Source of the DNA: Sycobia sp. Sy_11
Lineage: Eukaryota > Arthropoda > Insecta > Hymenoptera > Epichrysomallidae
DNA length: 64,000 bases
Reading direction: 5' to 3'
NCBI GenBank assembly: GCA_018907035.1
Contig: JACCIC010000217.1
Span: 26,001 to 90,000, forward strand
Below are positions 13,001 to 23,311 of the stretch, piece by piece (position 1 is the stretch's first letter; each line of letters starts with the position of its first letter). Both the position numbers and the translations under genes were made by a program. The notes under the pieces were generated by a model. It did no database searches. It was not told where the DNA came from and saw only the letters and a list, made by a program, of their open reading frames with translations.

Positions 13001-13847
13001 AGGATAACAAGTATGTAACAAATATATAATTTCTATGGTCAATAAACGTATTTACATTTTCGGCAACTTGCTGGAAGCGTTTCGGAACAGACCCATAAAG
13101 TATCACAACCGTTTCGAGCCACGATGGTAATAGTTTTTTGTACACTACCAGTCCCTGTTTTACCATTTCACGTACCAACAGGAATTATAGTTTTTTACTC
13201 ATTGCACTTCAACAAGTGAGTGATTTTTTTTCCCAACACAGGGAAACTTATTTTTTTAATACCCCTTGTATATTCTTCAGTATCAAATTTTTCATATACT
13301 TGCCTCTCAAAGACTGGATTGTTTGAACAAATTTCTATATTGCAATTTTTACTACTTGTAAGTATTTGAGATGGCTTCAATTTAGAGGAAGATGAACTAA
13401 AATAATATTAAAAAGCGTACTTATGTCGACTGTTTTGAATTAAATTAATAAATATTTTTATCGGTCTTACAATCTTTATAATATAATATAATAACTAAAA
13501 TAATGACAGTCAGACTGTCCTTTATTATCACCCACGAAGAATCTGAAATAAAACTTATTACTAAAAATAAATTAGATTGACAATTAAAAATATTAAAATA
13601 AAATAAAAATAATAAACTACTTTCTATGTTAGTGAAGGACAATTTGACTGCCCCACCACCTTATTTTCCCCTTTGGTGTCCGACGTTTTAAACCGCTACG
13701 ATTCATCTTCAGGAATTAAACTCTGTTTACAGAGTAAACTAAACTAATAAGAGTTATTCCTAAGGATGAACTGTAGTGGTTGGAAATGTCGGACACCAAA
13801 AGAGAAAATATGGTGGTGGGGGCAGTCAAATTGTCCTTACTAGCATA

Positions 13848-13917
<70 letters not shown>

Positions 13918-15598
13918 TATAATCGAATAATTTTTAAATAAATGAAATGTTCTTAAAATTATAATATTAGTGAACAAATATAGATTCATTATTAATCATG
14001 CAATCGTTGATCTTAAATAATTGAAAATTACAATAGGATCATTTTGACAAGCGTCAATATGATTCAGTCTAAAAACTTTTATTGAGATCAAATCAGCAAT
14101 TCCTTACTTCTCTGGACCATATGACAAAATTTTTTTTTCAAAATCTACGACATAATTAAAAAAATACAATATTTGAACTATGCCATCCAATAAAAAATAA
14201 ATACTATTATAAAAACGGAGATATTTCTGAAATTGTTTACAAAAGTAATTATATAATATATATTGATGAAATCAAGCAAATGTTAGATACCAAAATTAAA
14301 GAACAAAAAATATATCAATAATTTAATTATTCATTCTCACTCAATTGATTGCAAACATAATATATATTGAAATAATGTAAAAAGTCTAGATGGACAATCT
14401 AATTGTAATAAACTATGTATCTGGAGGCCTACGATGGCTCGATCGCTAGAGCGAAGGACTAGTAACTTGGTGATCCGAGTTCGAATCCCGGTCTCGGCCG
14501 ATTGACACAGGCACCACTGTAATAATTTACATGTGCTTTGTTTACAAACGCATCGTAGAGCTCCGTCGCGGATTAGCATCGATATTTGGAAACATAAATA
14601 GAACGAAGTTAAATAACATAAAAAAAAAATACTTAAGATTGCAAATCACAAAGCACGCTAAGCGTTGCCGACAATACGCCAGCGCAATGTTATCTGGGAA
14701 ATGATTTTCAATGGAAAACATGTCCTTACAAATATAATATAGAATATATATTTCGAATTTCATAGCAATCGGTACAGTAGTTTTTTTTTATTCAGATGTA
14801 CAAAGACAAACACGCTTTATTTTTATAAATTAACTAATATCCCCCGTCTCCGCTTTGCCCGAAATAATAATTGAACTGATTTCTTAAACAGTTCAATAAT
14901 ATCTAAGTAAAAAGTACTCTATATATAAAAATCTATATTATTACAAATAATTTACCGTAATTTACCTATCATCGCTTTTGCATAAAAAGCTGACCATTTT
15001 ATATGATATATAATATCATTTATTATCATATCTTTCTTATATCAAATTCAATATATCATTATAATATCATATTTATCTAAAATACAAAATTCAAGGTGCT
15101 AGCACCGTTTAAGCATATAGCCTACACATCCTTAAGAGTGCTCCTCACGATTGCCGGAAGTCCGAATCGATCGATACGCCTCATAGAGAAAAATTTTGCG
15201 TCAAATTAGAGAACTAAAATCAATGGTCTGCACTACTGACATTTCAGGAACGTATCCTCAATGAAAATTGTATGAATAGCCCCCTTTCTTACATATATAT
15301 ATATATTATATACACTACGGCTATGTAGCGCTCGATGTTATACACGAAAGAACGTTCCTTATCAAGGCTTCTTATTTCAGTATCATATTTCATTGCCTTG
15401 CTCTGTCGCGAGTAGTTGCGAGTAAAATGTAACATCTGAAAGTTCGATAATATGTTGCCAGTACATACATATGACAATATTGAAATGCATTTTTGTCTTT
15501 TATAATAACTTTTCTAATAACAAATATTAATATTCAAGGCAATATATATTACTAATATAGTAAAGATAATTAAAAATTATTCTTTAATAAATAAATAA

Positions 15599-15651
<53 letters not shown>

Positions 15652-17988
15652 ATACACTAGCTCATTAATTTCTACAAAATTCTGTAAGAACATTTAGAAT
15701 TTAGAATATCTATTCGGAGCTTATAAAATTTGAATATAAACCAGTAATCTTATCGCAGTAAAAAAAAAAACATTTTTCTTATTTATCACTTAGGATCGGG
15801 AAATACAATTTTCGTAAAAAAATGTGCAATAAATAAAATATGTGTAATACTAAAAGTAGAAAAATTATACAAACATTAGTAAAACCTACAATATTTATTT
15901 CATATATTCTGTTAAAAACAAAAGATACGATCCTTCATGTTTCGTGATTAAATTATACGTGCAACAAGTTTTCTGTGTGGCATTTATAATGAACGGCTGA
16001 GTATATATCTGTATTATTATTTTAAAATTTTTTTTAAATTTTAAATTAAATCTTATTAAATTGAGTAAATAATTTTTTATTCGGATTATTTTTCTTTTAT
16101 AAAATTTTAATTTAATACTACTGCCATATCATCTTGATTCAATATTCTACAAGTTAATTTAATTTAATTTAATATTTTTTAATTTAATATTTATTAATGG
16201 AATGCATTATGTTTTCAATAATTGTAAGACGTCAAAAAGTTATGTGCTTTTTGGCTCTCACAGAGCTTTCCCCGTCTCTTTTCTACTTTCAAAGTAGTTC
16301 TCTTCTTCCCTTTACAAATAAAGTGTACGTTGTTTATAGATGATAACAATGAAAATTATAATATAAATGAATAGATAAATATGAATAGATAAATGCACCA
16401 CATTGTCTTGTCTGAACCTATTATTATTGTGCAAGTGGTAGAAAGTATTAATGACTATTGTTTATTGCTTAGTCTGTGATGAAAAACTTATTCAAACAGC
16501 TATTTAACATTTTATGAAGAAACTCTAAAAATCTGTTTTTAAACAAAAAATGTGACATTTTTATAGTGAAGCATAGGTTGTAATTGAACTGCCCATTATA
16601 GCATAAAAAATGACTAGGAAATGGTTAATGAAATAGAAAATCAAAAAAGTTATTTTTGTTCGCTTGTTATCATTTATAAACAACGTACACTTTATTTGTA
16701 AAGGGAAGAAGAGAACTACTTTGAAAGTAGAAAAGAGACGGGGAAAGCTCTGTGAGAGCCAAAAAGCACATAACTTTTTGACGTCTCAAATATGTAATGA
16801 TTATGAAAAATTAAATTCCAAATCAAAAGTTACTCTTTTCATTTTTTAATGTGAAGATTATTTTCCAAGGTAATATAGAATTTAAATTAAAAAAATTAAA
16901 TTTTTATGAAAAAGTAAATTTTAATCGAACTTCCCGTGGTCCTCACCTGCGCGCAATAGAATTTATTAAAAAATATTTATCTCAAGAAAGCACAATTAGA
17001 TATTATATCGCGAATATCTAAAAAATTACCTAAAAATATATAATGAGATTGGACGTTTTCTGTTTTTCTTTAGCTTTCTCCAGTTCTCTTCAAATCTCGT
17101 TCATATCGCCCACACAATCTTATAGATGAACTTTGATGTACTGTTTACTTGGCGTTGTATTACGTTGTATAAAAGAGAACTTTTGGAGAACTTGACTCTC
17201 AATCGGAGTAGCCCCTCATCTATACTGCATAAATATATGAATTGCATTTATGCGGCATTGTCAATGGCATTCGATTTATAGGTGTGCAACGATGTTTGTA
17301 CAAAAATTAGCACAGAAATAATAATTATAATCAGCAAAATATCTTTAGAAGTATTAAAAATAAGGAAATAATATAAATATCAAATTTTGATATTTTAGAG
17401 GATATTTTATTTATTACAATTATTGAAAACATAATGCATTCCATTAATAAATATTAAATTAAAAAATATTAAATTAAATTAAATTAACTTGTAGAATATT
17501 GAATCAAGATGATATGGCAGTAGTATTAAATTAAAATTTTATAAAAGAAAAATAATCCGAATAAAAAATTATTTACTCAATTTAATAAGATTTAATTTAA
17601 AATTTAAAAAAAATTTTAAAATAATAATACAGATATATACTCAGCCGTTCATTATAAATGCCACACAGAAAACTTGTTGCACGTATAATTTAATCACGAA
17701 ACATGAAGGATCGTATCTTTTGTTTTTAACAGAATATATGAAATAAATATTGTAGGTTTTACTAATGTTTGTATAATTTTTCTACTTTTAGTATTACACA
17801 TATTTTATTTATTGCACATTTTTTTACGAAAATTGTATTTCCCGATCCTAAGTGATAAATAAGAAAAATGTTTTTTTTTTACTGCGATAAGATTACTGGT
17901 TTATATTCAAATTTTATAAGCTCCGAATAGATATTCTAAATTCTAAATGTTCTTACAGAATTTTGTAGAAATTAATGAGCTAGTGTAT

Positions 17989-18057
<69 letters not shown>

Positions 18058-20210
18058 TATTTATTTATTTATTTATTTATTAAAGAATAATTTTTAATTA
18101 TCGTTACTATATTAGTAATATGTATTGCCTTGAATATTAATATTTGTTATTAGAAAAGTTATTATAAAAGACAAAAATGCATTTCAATATTGTCATATGT
18201 ATGTACTGGCAACATATTATCGAACTTTCAGATGTTACATTTTACTCGCAACTACTCGCAACAGGACAAGGCAATGAAATTCGATCCTGTAATAAGAAAC
18301 CAAGATAACGAACGCACTTTCGTCCAAAACATCGAGCGCTAATAGATGTAGTATGCATATACAATCGTCTGAAAATATAGAATAATGCGAACGGCGATAA
18401 AAACTGAAAAAGTAAATTTGTTTCCGTTTTAGTAGTTCATCGTAGCGCTGCGAACGCCGTGAGGAGCACTTTTAAGCTGCCTACGTTGAGTTGATATTCG
18501 TGAATCAACACGCCACCTACTGACCACTGGTTAAACTGACTGCTAAGACTGTTAACTTCATTGATTGATGAAAGTAAAATGATTTTCAATAAAAAAACAT
18601 ATGTCCTTCCGAAGATAATATAGAATCTATATGTCAAATTCCAGAGCAATCGATTCAGTAGTTTTTTTGCTTAACGTGTAAAAACAAAAGCAACCTTTAT
18701 CTTTATAAATTAGTATGATATCATCAAATCCCGGTCTCGGCCGATTTACACAAGCATCACTGTAATAATTTACATGTGCTTTATTTACAAACACATCGTA
18801 AACCTCCGTCGCTGATTAGCACCAATATTTGGAAGCAAAATAGAACGGCGTTAATTTACATAAAAAAAGTATGATATGGTATGATATATCATATGAAATA
18901 TAATGATATGATGACATGATGTGGTATGATATACTAAACTAATTTTAATGATGGCCAGATAGTCCTTGTTTATAATCACCCTTGTAGTATCTGAAATAGA
19001 AATTACTACTAAAAAATAAAATAAAAATTAAATTGAATTAAAAATTAAGAAAAGAAAATATTTTATATTCTATATTAGTAGATGAAAACCTGACTACCCC
19101 TACCACCTTAAATTTAAATTTACCTTAAGTGCCCGACATTTTGAACCACTCTGTTTCATTTTTAAAAACTAAACTCAGTTTAATCATGAAAGATTAAACG
19201 GAGCAATTCGAAATGTCCTATATTTAAGATAAATTTAAATTGAAGGTGGTTGGTGCTGTCAAGTTGCCCTTTACTAATATAGAATATAAATTATTTTATT
19301 TTTTTGATTTTTAATTTTATTTTTATTTTATTTTTTTGTAATAATTTGCATTTCAGATTCTATGGGATTAATTATCAACAAGGACAGTGTGACTGTCATT
19401 ATATTAGTATAGTATAATATATAAATATAGTATATTATATAGTAAATTGTAAAATATAGTATATTATAAAGTATATTATGTAAAGAGTGTAAAACCAATT
19501 AAATGATTTATTAATTTAATCACAACAATCTATATAAGTATAAATTATAAAAAATAATAAATAATTTTCAAAGATGGTTCTAATATTAATATACCTTAAT
19601 TATAATAAAAAATGTTTAAACTTACATTTTATTTTGTAAAAATTCAGGTTTGTTGATAATTTGTTCAAGTTTTTCATTGAGAATAGACAATTCAATATTA
19701 TCAATTAACAACTCTGCAAGTATAAATGTATATTATCAAATTAATAATTAGGTTTTCTCTATTTTTTATTAAATTGAATTTCCAAAATTAATTACACTTA
19801 TTTATATTGATTTAAAAAACTTTTATTAATAATTAATTTGTAAATTTTATAATTAATAAGTTTTCTACCAATTTATGACGTTATTTAAATTAAAATTTCA
19901 TAAATTGATTAATTTTCTATTTTTTGTACTGTGTACCAAATGTTTAAAATACAATATAAAAAATACTTAATTATTTTAACATTGTGGAAAATTAGACAAA
20001 TTGTATAGTATTAAATAGAAATAAGGTAAATCACAAATACGTTAATCACTTACTCTGATGCTCTTGTACAATATTTCGCAATGTAGTAGAAAAACACTCT
20101 AAGGTCTTTTTAGCTTTTTCATGTTGTTTAAAATACTTTATCTTTAAATCTTCTTTCAACTCCAAAACAAATTTGAGGTTAGGTTCAAAAGAAATCAGTG
20201 GCCAATCCAT
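8097..20210 (-). CDS. CtIP: CtIP/RBBP8/Sae2-type DNA-end-resection factor, seven exons, exon 3 split by a transposon
   Basis: Exons read from the minus strand with matching phases: 20210-20054, 19713-19626, 13396-13269 continuing at 9922-9074, 8991-8697, 8590-8479, 8340-8244, 8155-8097 (TAG). Without the insert the model gives about 594 residues. Start MDWPLISFEPNL; residues 1-82 are heptad-like and charged, as in the N-terminal tetramerisation coiled coil. The middle is low-complexity, Lys/Asn/Ser-rich. The C-terminus is diagnostic: CRAQLPGWDCRDCKKWYG, LPEEERKKRQNQCSKHRG, then LTPESFWNPVF, matching the Sae2/CtIP domain with its CxxC, CSxHR and the TPE-FW stretch whose Thr-Pro is a CDK site in human CtIP. 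The family acts with MRN to start 5'-end resection of double-strand breaks in the nucleus. The first two exons are joined to the rest by phase and content only; RNA could show they are a separate gene. The split exon is described separately. Confidence 0.8.
9996..10043. repeat. (CT)n / (GA)n microsatellite
   Basis: Uninterrupted CT repeat on the plus strand inside the left part of the outer element. On the minus strand it encodes an Arg-Glu run that artificially extends the CtIP exon frame. Confidence 0.95.
10440..12830 (+). mobile_element. Jockey-like non-LTR reverse-transcriptase fragment, interrupted by a mariner
   Basis: In two pieces, about 10500-10680 and 11923-12830, the plus strand reads a reverse transcriptase: LNSKKASGFDGTPN, SRPISLLPNINKVFE, ENQFGFRYKHSTIHAI, LIDLEKALDTVW, LQQGTVNSPILFN, then FADYLII. 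These are palm-domain motifs of a Jockey-superfamily element. The catalytic second Asp of the expected ADD motif is Tyr, a stop follows at 12665, and frames shift near 12230. The mariner inserted at a TA within the coding part, just after IKYFTN. Endonuclease and 3' end are missing. Confidence 0.75.
10681..11922 (+). mobile_element. mariner transposon with dead DD34D transposase
   Basis: 1242 bases between TA duplications (10679-10680 and 11923-11924). The ends are inverted repeats: left CGAGGGGAGGTCAATAAATC, right reverse complement CGAGGGTAGGTCAATAAGTC. The plus strand encodes mariner transposase in broken frames: the N-terminal helix-turn-helix region from SEFRAVIKHFYLKDLTAKEI, ARWVPRLLSA, then ETWIRHYTPETKEQSKR, SGMIMATVFWDARGIILIDY, FLQDNARVYT, HPPYSRDLSPSD, LKKWLSGQWF, ending GDYVGI. 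Stops lie at 10989 and 11331, a frameshift near 11460, and the first catalytic Asp (normally DETW) is Asn (NETW). It is non-autonomous and inactive, and younger than the RT fragment it split. Confidence 0.92.
13503..13853. mobile_element. Palindromic MITE family A, copy 1 (right end lost)
   Basis: The left end ATGACAGTCAGACTGTCC follows TA. The core is a long hairpin: 13618-13730 (GGACAATTTGACTGCCCCAC, then GGTGTCCGAC) pairs with 13740-13853, whose reverse complement carries the same words. The outer right arm seen in copy 2 is missing and a (TA)n array begins at the break. No coding capacity. Confidence 0.78.
13853..13913. repeat. (TA)n microsatellite
   Basis: About 30 TA units directly abutting the palindromic MITE; probably grew from the MITE's AT-rich end. 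Confidence 0.95.
14423..14635 (+). mobile_element. tRNA-derived SINE, copy 1
   Basis: The 5' part resembles a tRNA gene, with A-box-like TGGCTCGATCGC and B-box GAGTTCGAATCCCGG. It is followed by a non-tRNA body (TTTACATGTGCTTTGTTTAC) and an A-rich tail (ATAACATAAAAAAAAAA). A second copy at 18725 shares the body and tail, which makes this a dispersed SINE and not a functional tRNA gene. Pol III would transcribe such an element from the internal A and B boxes. Confidence 0.82.
14660..14835 (+). repeat. RTE/SINE-type 3'-end repeat, copy 1
   Basis: Contains AATGATTTTCAATGGAAAAC, TTTCATAGCAATCGGTACAG and TAGTTTTTTTT. The 'fCATAGCAATCGGTnCAGTAGTTTT' layout is the common 3' tail of RTE-type elements and dependent SINEs. 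The same words recur at 18555-18720 in the same orientation. Confidence 0.6.
15603..15651. repeat. (TA)n microsatellite in left foldback arm
   Basis: TA run in the left arm; the matching array lies at 17992-18053 in the right arm. Confidence 0.9.
16229..16792. mobile_element. Smaller foldback nested in the left arm
   Basis: 16229-16345 (GACGTCAAAAAGTTATGTGC, GGAAAGCTCTGTGAGAGCC in complement) recurs in reverse complement at 16668-16788 with near-perfect identity, giving arms of about 120 bases around a 320-base centre. It interrupts the large element's left arm exactly where the right arm continues with ATAAATAAAATATCCTC, so it inserted later. Confidence 0.75.
17992..18053. repeat. (TA)n microsatellite in right foldback arm
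   Basis: About 30 TA units followed by a TTTA tetranucleotide run (18053-18080). Confidence 0.93.
18555..18722 (+). repeat. RTE/SINE-type 3'-end repeat, copy 2
   Basis: Matches the copy at 14660-14835: AAAATGATTTTCAATAAAAA, CAGAGCAATCGATTCAGTAG, TTTATCTTTATAAATTAGTA. Confidence 0.55.
18725..18870 (+). mobile_element. tRNA-derived SINE, copy 2 (5'-truncated)
   Basis: Starts inside the B-box region (CAAATCCCGGTCTCGGCCG) and keeps the body and A-rich tail of the copy at 14423; the A box is gone. Confidence 0.75.
18948..19399. mobile_element. Palindromic MITE family A, copy 2 (complete)
   Basis: 452 bases between TA dinucleotides. The ends are ATGATGGCCAGATAGTCCTTG and, in reverse complement of the right end, ATGACAGTCACACTGTCCTTG. 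Both halves carry inner hairpin words also found in copy 1 (CTACCACCTT, GCCCGACATT, AATATAGAATATAAA). Nearly the whole unit can fold on itself. No ORF. TA flanks suggest Tc1/mariner-type mobilisation. Confidence 0.75.
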
Positions 20211-20512
20211 TATATTTTTCTCAAAACTCTTAATAAGGTAATACTTTTATTTTATAACAAACAATTAATAATAATAAAGTACAAAAATAGTAACTCTGTT
20301 AAAGAAATTTTAATATTTCTGCAATAACATTGCGACGAAACAAGTTCAATTGTCCAATAAACGTTTATAACTTTACACCCGCTCCAATCCGCCTCGTTCG
20401 TATTTCGTACCCTTTTCATACCACAGACCATAAATATATAGTTCATATAGAATAGATAATATCTTATATTTGCACTTCGTACTGATTCCGGTACTGGACT
20501 AACGCTACGGGC

Positions 20513-20569
<57 letters not shown>

Positions 20570-21736
20570 CAATAGCATATAATTCTTATTGTACCGTACC
20601 GTAAATCGTATACATTCATATATACATCTGCATCTCTATTTCTCTGCATGCGCAATTGGTAAATGGTAATGCTTCTATTATTGTTATTATTCTATTCTAT
20701 TATTATTATTAAAATATAAATCGATAAAAAGTGTTACCATCATAATATATATAGTTAAGTTAAGCTAACAAAAGTCAAACCAGCCTTTATTAAACGGGCA
20801 CTGACAAACGTGTCAGAAAAGTGTTCCTTATTTTTGGGTTTTTGAGCGTTGCTAGGTGTTGCACATGGAATTTTCTAACCTCTTGCATCTTCTATTATAG
20901 ACTTATGGCATATTTTTGTCTTTGACATAATCTGGAAATTTATTGTAAATATTAAATAAAGAATTATCGATTATTATAATTTACTTTAAGTTTAATAATT
21001 AATATAATAACTACTTTGAGTTTTCTAATAGTAAAATATCTGCTACTAAATGATTATACTTCAAATTATTTGTTCTTAAATATTTTATTATATAATATAA
21101 ATTTAGAGAACGTATACTAGATTACTTTAATAATAGCTTAAAATAAACAATTAACATTTGTATACAAATTTAAAGCTCTTAAATTATACTGTAATCTAAT
21201 TCTGTATCTTATGCATACATTATTATAAAAATCTAATCCAAAGAAATATTAGTTTAGTCTATTTCTTTATTAACATTGGTATCTTATATTTACATTACAT
21301 TTCATAAATACATTTACATCCTACATGCTGTAAAACCTTAAAAACAAGTTTATATTGTAAATAAATACACAAAATATGTCCTGTAACTTATGTTTAGTAT
21401 AAACTGGCTGACATTACTATAAACAATATTTTTTTCTGTATATCTTATACCATATGCATCTTTTATTCATAAATTATAAATAATTAAAACATATTATTTT
21501 ATTGTATAATTAATTTTAATTGTTTTGTTATGCAATTTACTAATAAAAATTAATATATTTTCAAAGATTCAAGGCCTGTTAATTTTTATTTGTTAAAAAA
21601 GAAACTCATTATGGCATTATATAAATAATAATTCTTCAGTATTAGCATTTTAAAGTAAATTTTTGAATTTTTTAGAAATAAATAACTTTTTAAAATAGGA
21701 TCGTAACAAGTTGTACAATATGTACAATATTAATGT
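20211..21736. other. Spacer between CtIP start and the unassigned gene's end
   Basis: AT-rich. Contains the (TA)n run at 20513-20569, presumably the CtIP promoter/5' UTR just above 20210, and 3' UTR of the upstream minus-strand gene below 21737. No promoter motif stands out. Confidence 0.4.
20513..20569. repeat. (TA)n microsatellite
   Basis: About 28 TA units, 300 bases upstream of the CtIP start codon. Confidence 0.95.
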
Positions 21737-23311
21737 TTAGGAACTAAACGCAGATTGAGAGGACGCCGAGGGCAGGAAAATGTTATTCAGCAGGCTAGTG
21801 ACCAGTTTACCTGGTGGCTGAGAATTATATGGTTCCAAACCATAACGAGACATTAAAGCAGAAAGTGCACTCCTTATACCAATTGTGGCAAGTTGCGACC
21901 ATCTTCCAGAGCTCACTGCATTATCACCAGCATACACAGCATGAGCGTCAAAGTTACTTTTTTGACTTGTTTTCCCCACTGGAAAAGGTGCATCTACACA
22001 ATTATTGCTTCATAATTTTTAATAAATATTAATAGTTACTAACCTAAAATTGGTGGATTTAAAACAGGTTGATGAGAATCCAAGAACCCACTTTGTCTTG
22101 AATTGGTAGCTAAACGTAGTTCTGTTTGTAATTCTACTAATAATTGTGCAGCTTTTGGATCAGTCTGTTTAACATAATAAATTATATTTTTATATATACT
22201 ATCATGAACACAATATAATTTAAATAAGATAATAAGTTATTAATATAATTATATTTTACAGACAGTTTCTATGCAAATCTCTTTACAAATATATGTATCC
22301 AACTTTTATCTAAAGAGCTTAATTTGTTAAGAATTAAAATAATAATAAAATACTTATTTTGAAATTTATATATATATAATTTATATATACAATTATATAT
22401 ATAATCTGAATTTATATATACAATTCTGTTAATAAAAATATATTTAATATAAATATAAATAAAAAGAAATATATATGTATGTACCTCATTATCTGTTTTA
22501 AGAGACATTAAATCATCGACACAAATAGGCTTTCCCTGATTTAAAGCACCAGTGAGACTAATTAATTTACGAGCAAGTCTGTCTTCAGTAACATATTCTG
22601 TAAAATGGGATCCATCCCTTGGATTACTTCTAAGCTTTCTTAGAGGACTATTGTAACCATAAGGTGAAGAGGTAAAATGATCACCTTGACTTATAAACAT
22701 TTCATCTGTGCCCATGTGTGAATCTGAATTATAGCGTTGAGAATTATAGCCTGCTTCCATTTTTAACCTTTTAGAGGATCTGAAATAAAAAGTAAACGTG
22801 ATTTCATTAATTTCCATTAATAAGCTAAGAAAAAGTGATATTATGAAAAAAATTGATAGATACAATGATTTAAATTGATGAACAAATTTTTTTTCTAAAT
22901 ATTTCATTAAAGCTACATTCTTTCTTAATTTTCAGTTTTATCTAATTCTTTTAATATTAGATTCTTGTATAATAAAATAAAATACACAATTTTTTTCACA
23001 ATTTTATATAAAAACTATAGTATTGCCAATTTTATAAAAATTTTACTGGATACACACAGGGAACCATGACAATGTATGATTATTATGAATTATCATGATA
23101 TTGTGAATAATATAATGAATGGTACTAAGACAAAGTTTGTTATATTGTTTTATTAGTAGGACAAGTTTGAATGAATGGTTATTGCGTTTTAATAACCCAA
23201 ATATAAACACTCCATATTACAATGAATTTCAAAAGGTAGTGGGAAAAATTGTATTACCTACATATGCGCATAAAGCACTATAAAATTTGTTCCAGTTTCA
23301 GATTTGGCCAT
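21737..23311 (-). CDS. Unrecognised four-exon gene, 235-residue nuclear-looking protein
   Basis: Exons from the minus strand, all phase-matched: 23311-23262 (MAKSETGTNFIVLYAH, donor GTAGGT), 22779-22485 (donor GTACAT), 22164-22044 (donor GTTAGT), 21978-21737 (TAA). The total is 708 bases. The first exon is weakest; an alternative start is the internal Met at SKRLKMEAGY. The protein has a basic KRLK patch, a Ser/Tyr/Gly/Asn-rich segment (YGYNSPLRKLRSNPRDG), a helical middle (TEDRLARKLISLTGALNQG, then DPKAAQLLVELQTELRLA) and a C-terminal segment rich in small residues (SGRWSQLATIGIRSALSALM). No signal peptide, membrane segment or catalytic motif is visible. I do not recognise the family and assign no function. 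It lies between CDK12 and CtIP on the same strand. Clean splice phases and non-repetitive coding sequence argue that it is a real host gene. Confidence 0.7.

Larger units (their letters stand above)
9925..13268. mobile_element. TA-flanked terminal-inverted-repeat element inserted in a CtIP coding exon
   Basis: The left end starts CGAGGGGTATTCAAAAAGTA. The right end in reverse complement starts CAAGGGGTATTAAAAAAATA, and both continue TAAGTTTCCCT. The ends are bounded by TA at 9923-9924 and 13269-13270, so this is a Tc1/mariner-style insertion with TA duplication. Deleting the element plus one TA restores CtIP codons reading EEYSKIKEN in frame. The interior holds a GA/CT microsatellite (9996-10043), non-coding sequence to about 10440, an RT fragment with a mariner inside it, and about 420 bases of right-hand sequence. 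No transposase of its own is recognisable. The two ends differ at several positions, so the insertion is not very recent. Confidence 0.82.
15131..18476. mobile_element. Large foldback element with arms over 1 kb, TTAA at both ends
   Basis: The outer ends are CTTAAGAGTGCTCCTCACG on the left and, in reverse complement, CTTAAAAGTGCTCCTCACG on the right, each carrying TTAA. Long stretches of 15330-16225 recur in reverse complement at 17415-18380: ATGTTGCCAGTACATACATA, the TATA array, TATACACTAGCTCATTAATT and GGATCGGGAAATACAATTTT. The centre (about 16790-17415) is unique. No transposase is seen. The TTAA ends suggest piggyBac-style TTAA targeting, but the termini do not start with the usual CCC, so the family is unassigned. 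Related copies lie at 34984-35940 and 38930-40290. Confidence 0.8.

Noticed and set aside
13445..13642. Minus-strand hydrophobic 65-codon ORF
   Set aside because: Lies in the palindromic MITE; no support as a gene.
14423..14515. Functional tRNA gene
   Set aside because: A and B boxes are present, but the cloverleaf is imperfect, a non-tRNA body and A-rich tail follow, and a truncated copy exists; called a SINE.
14337..14763. Minus-strand ORFs over the SINE
   Set aside because: Complement of a tRNA-derived SINE, no coding signal.
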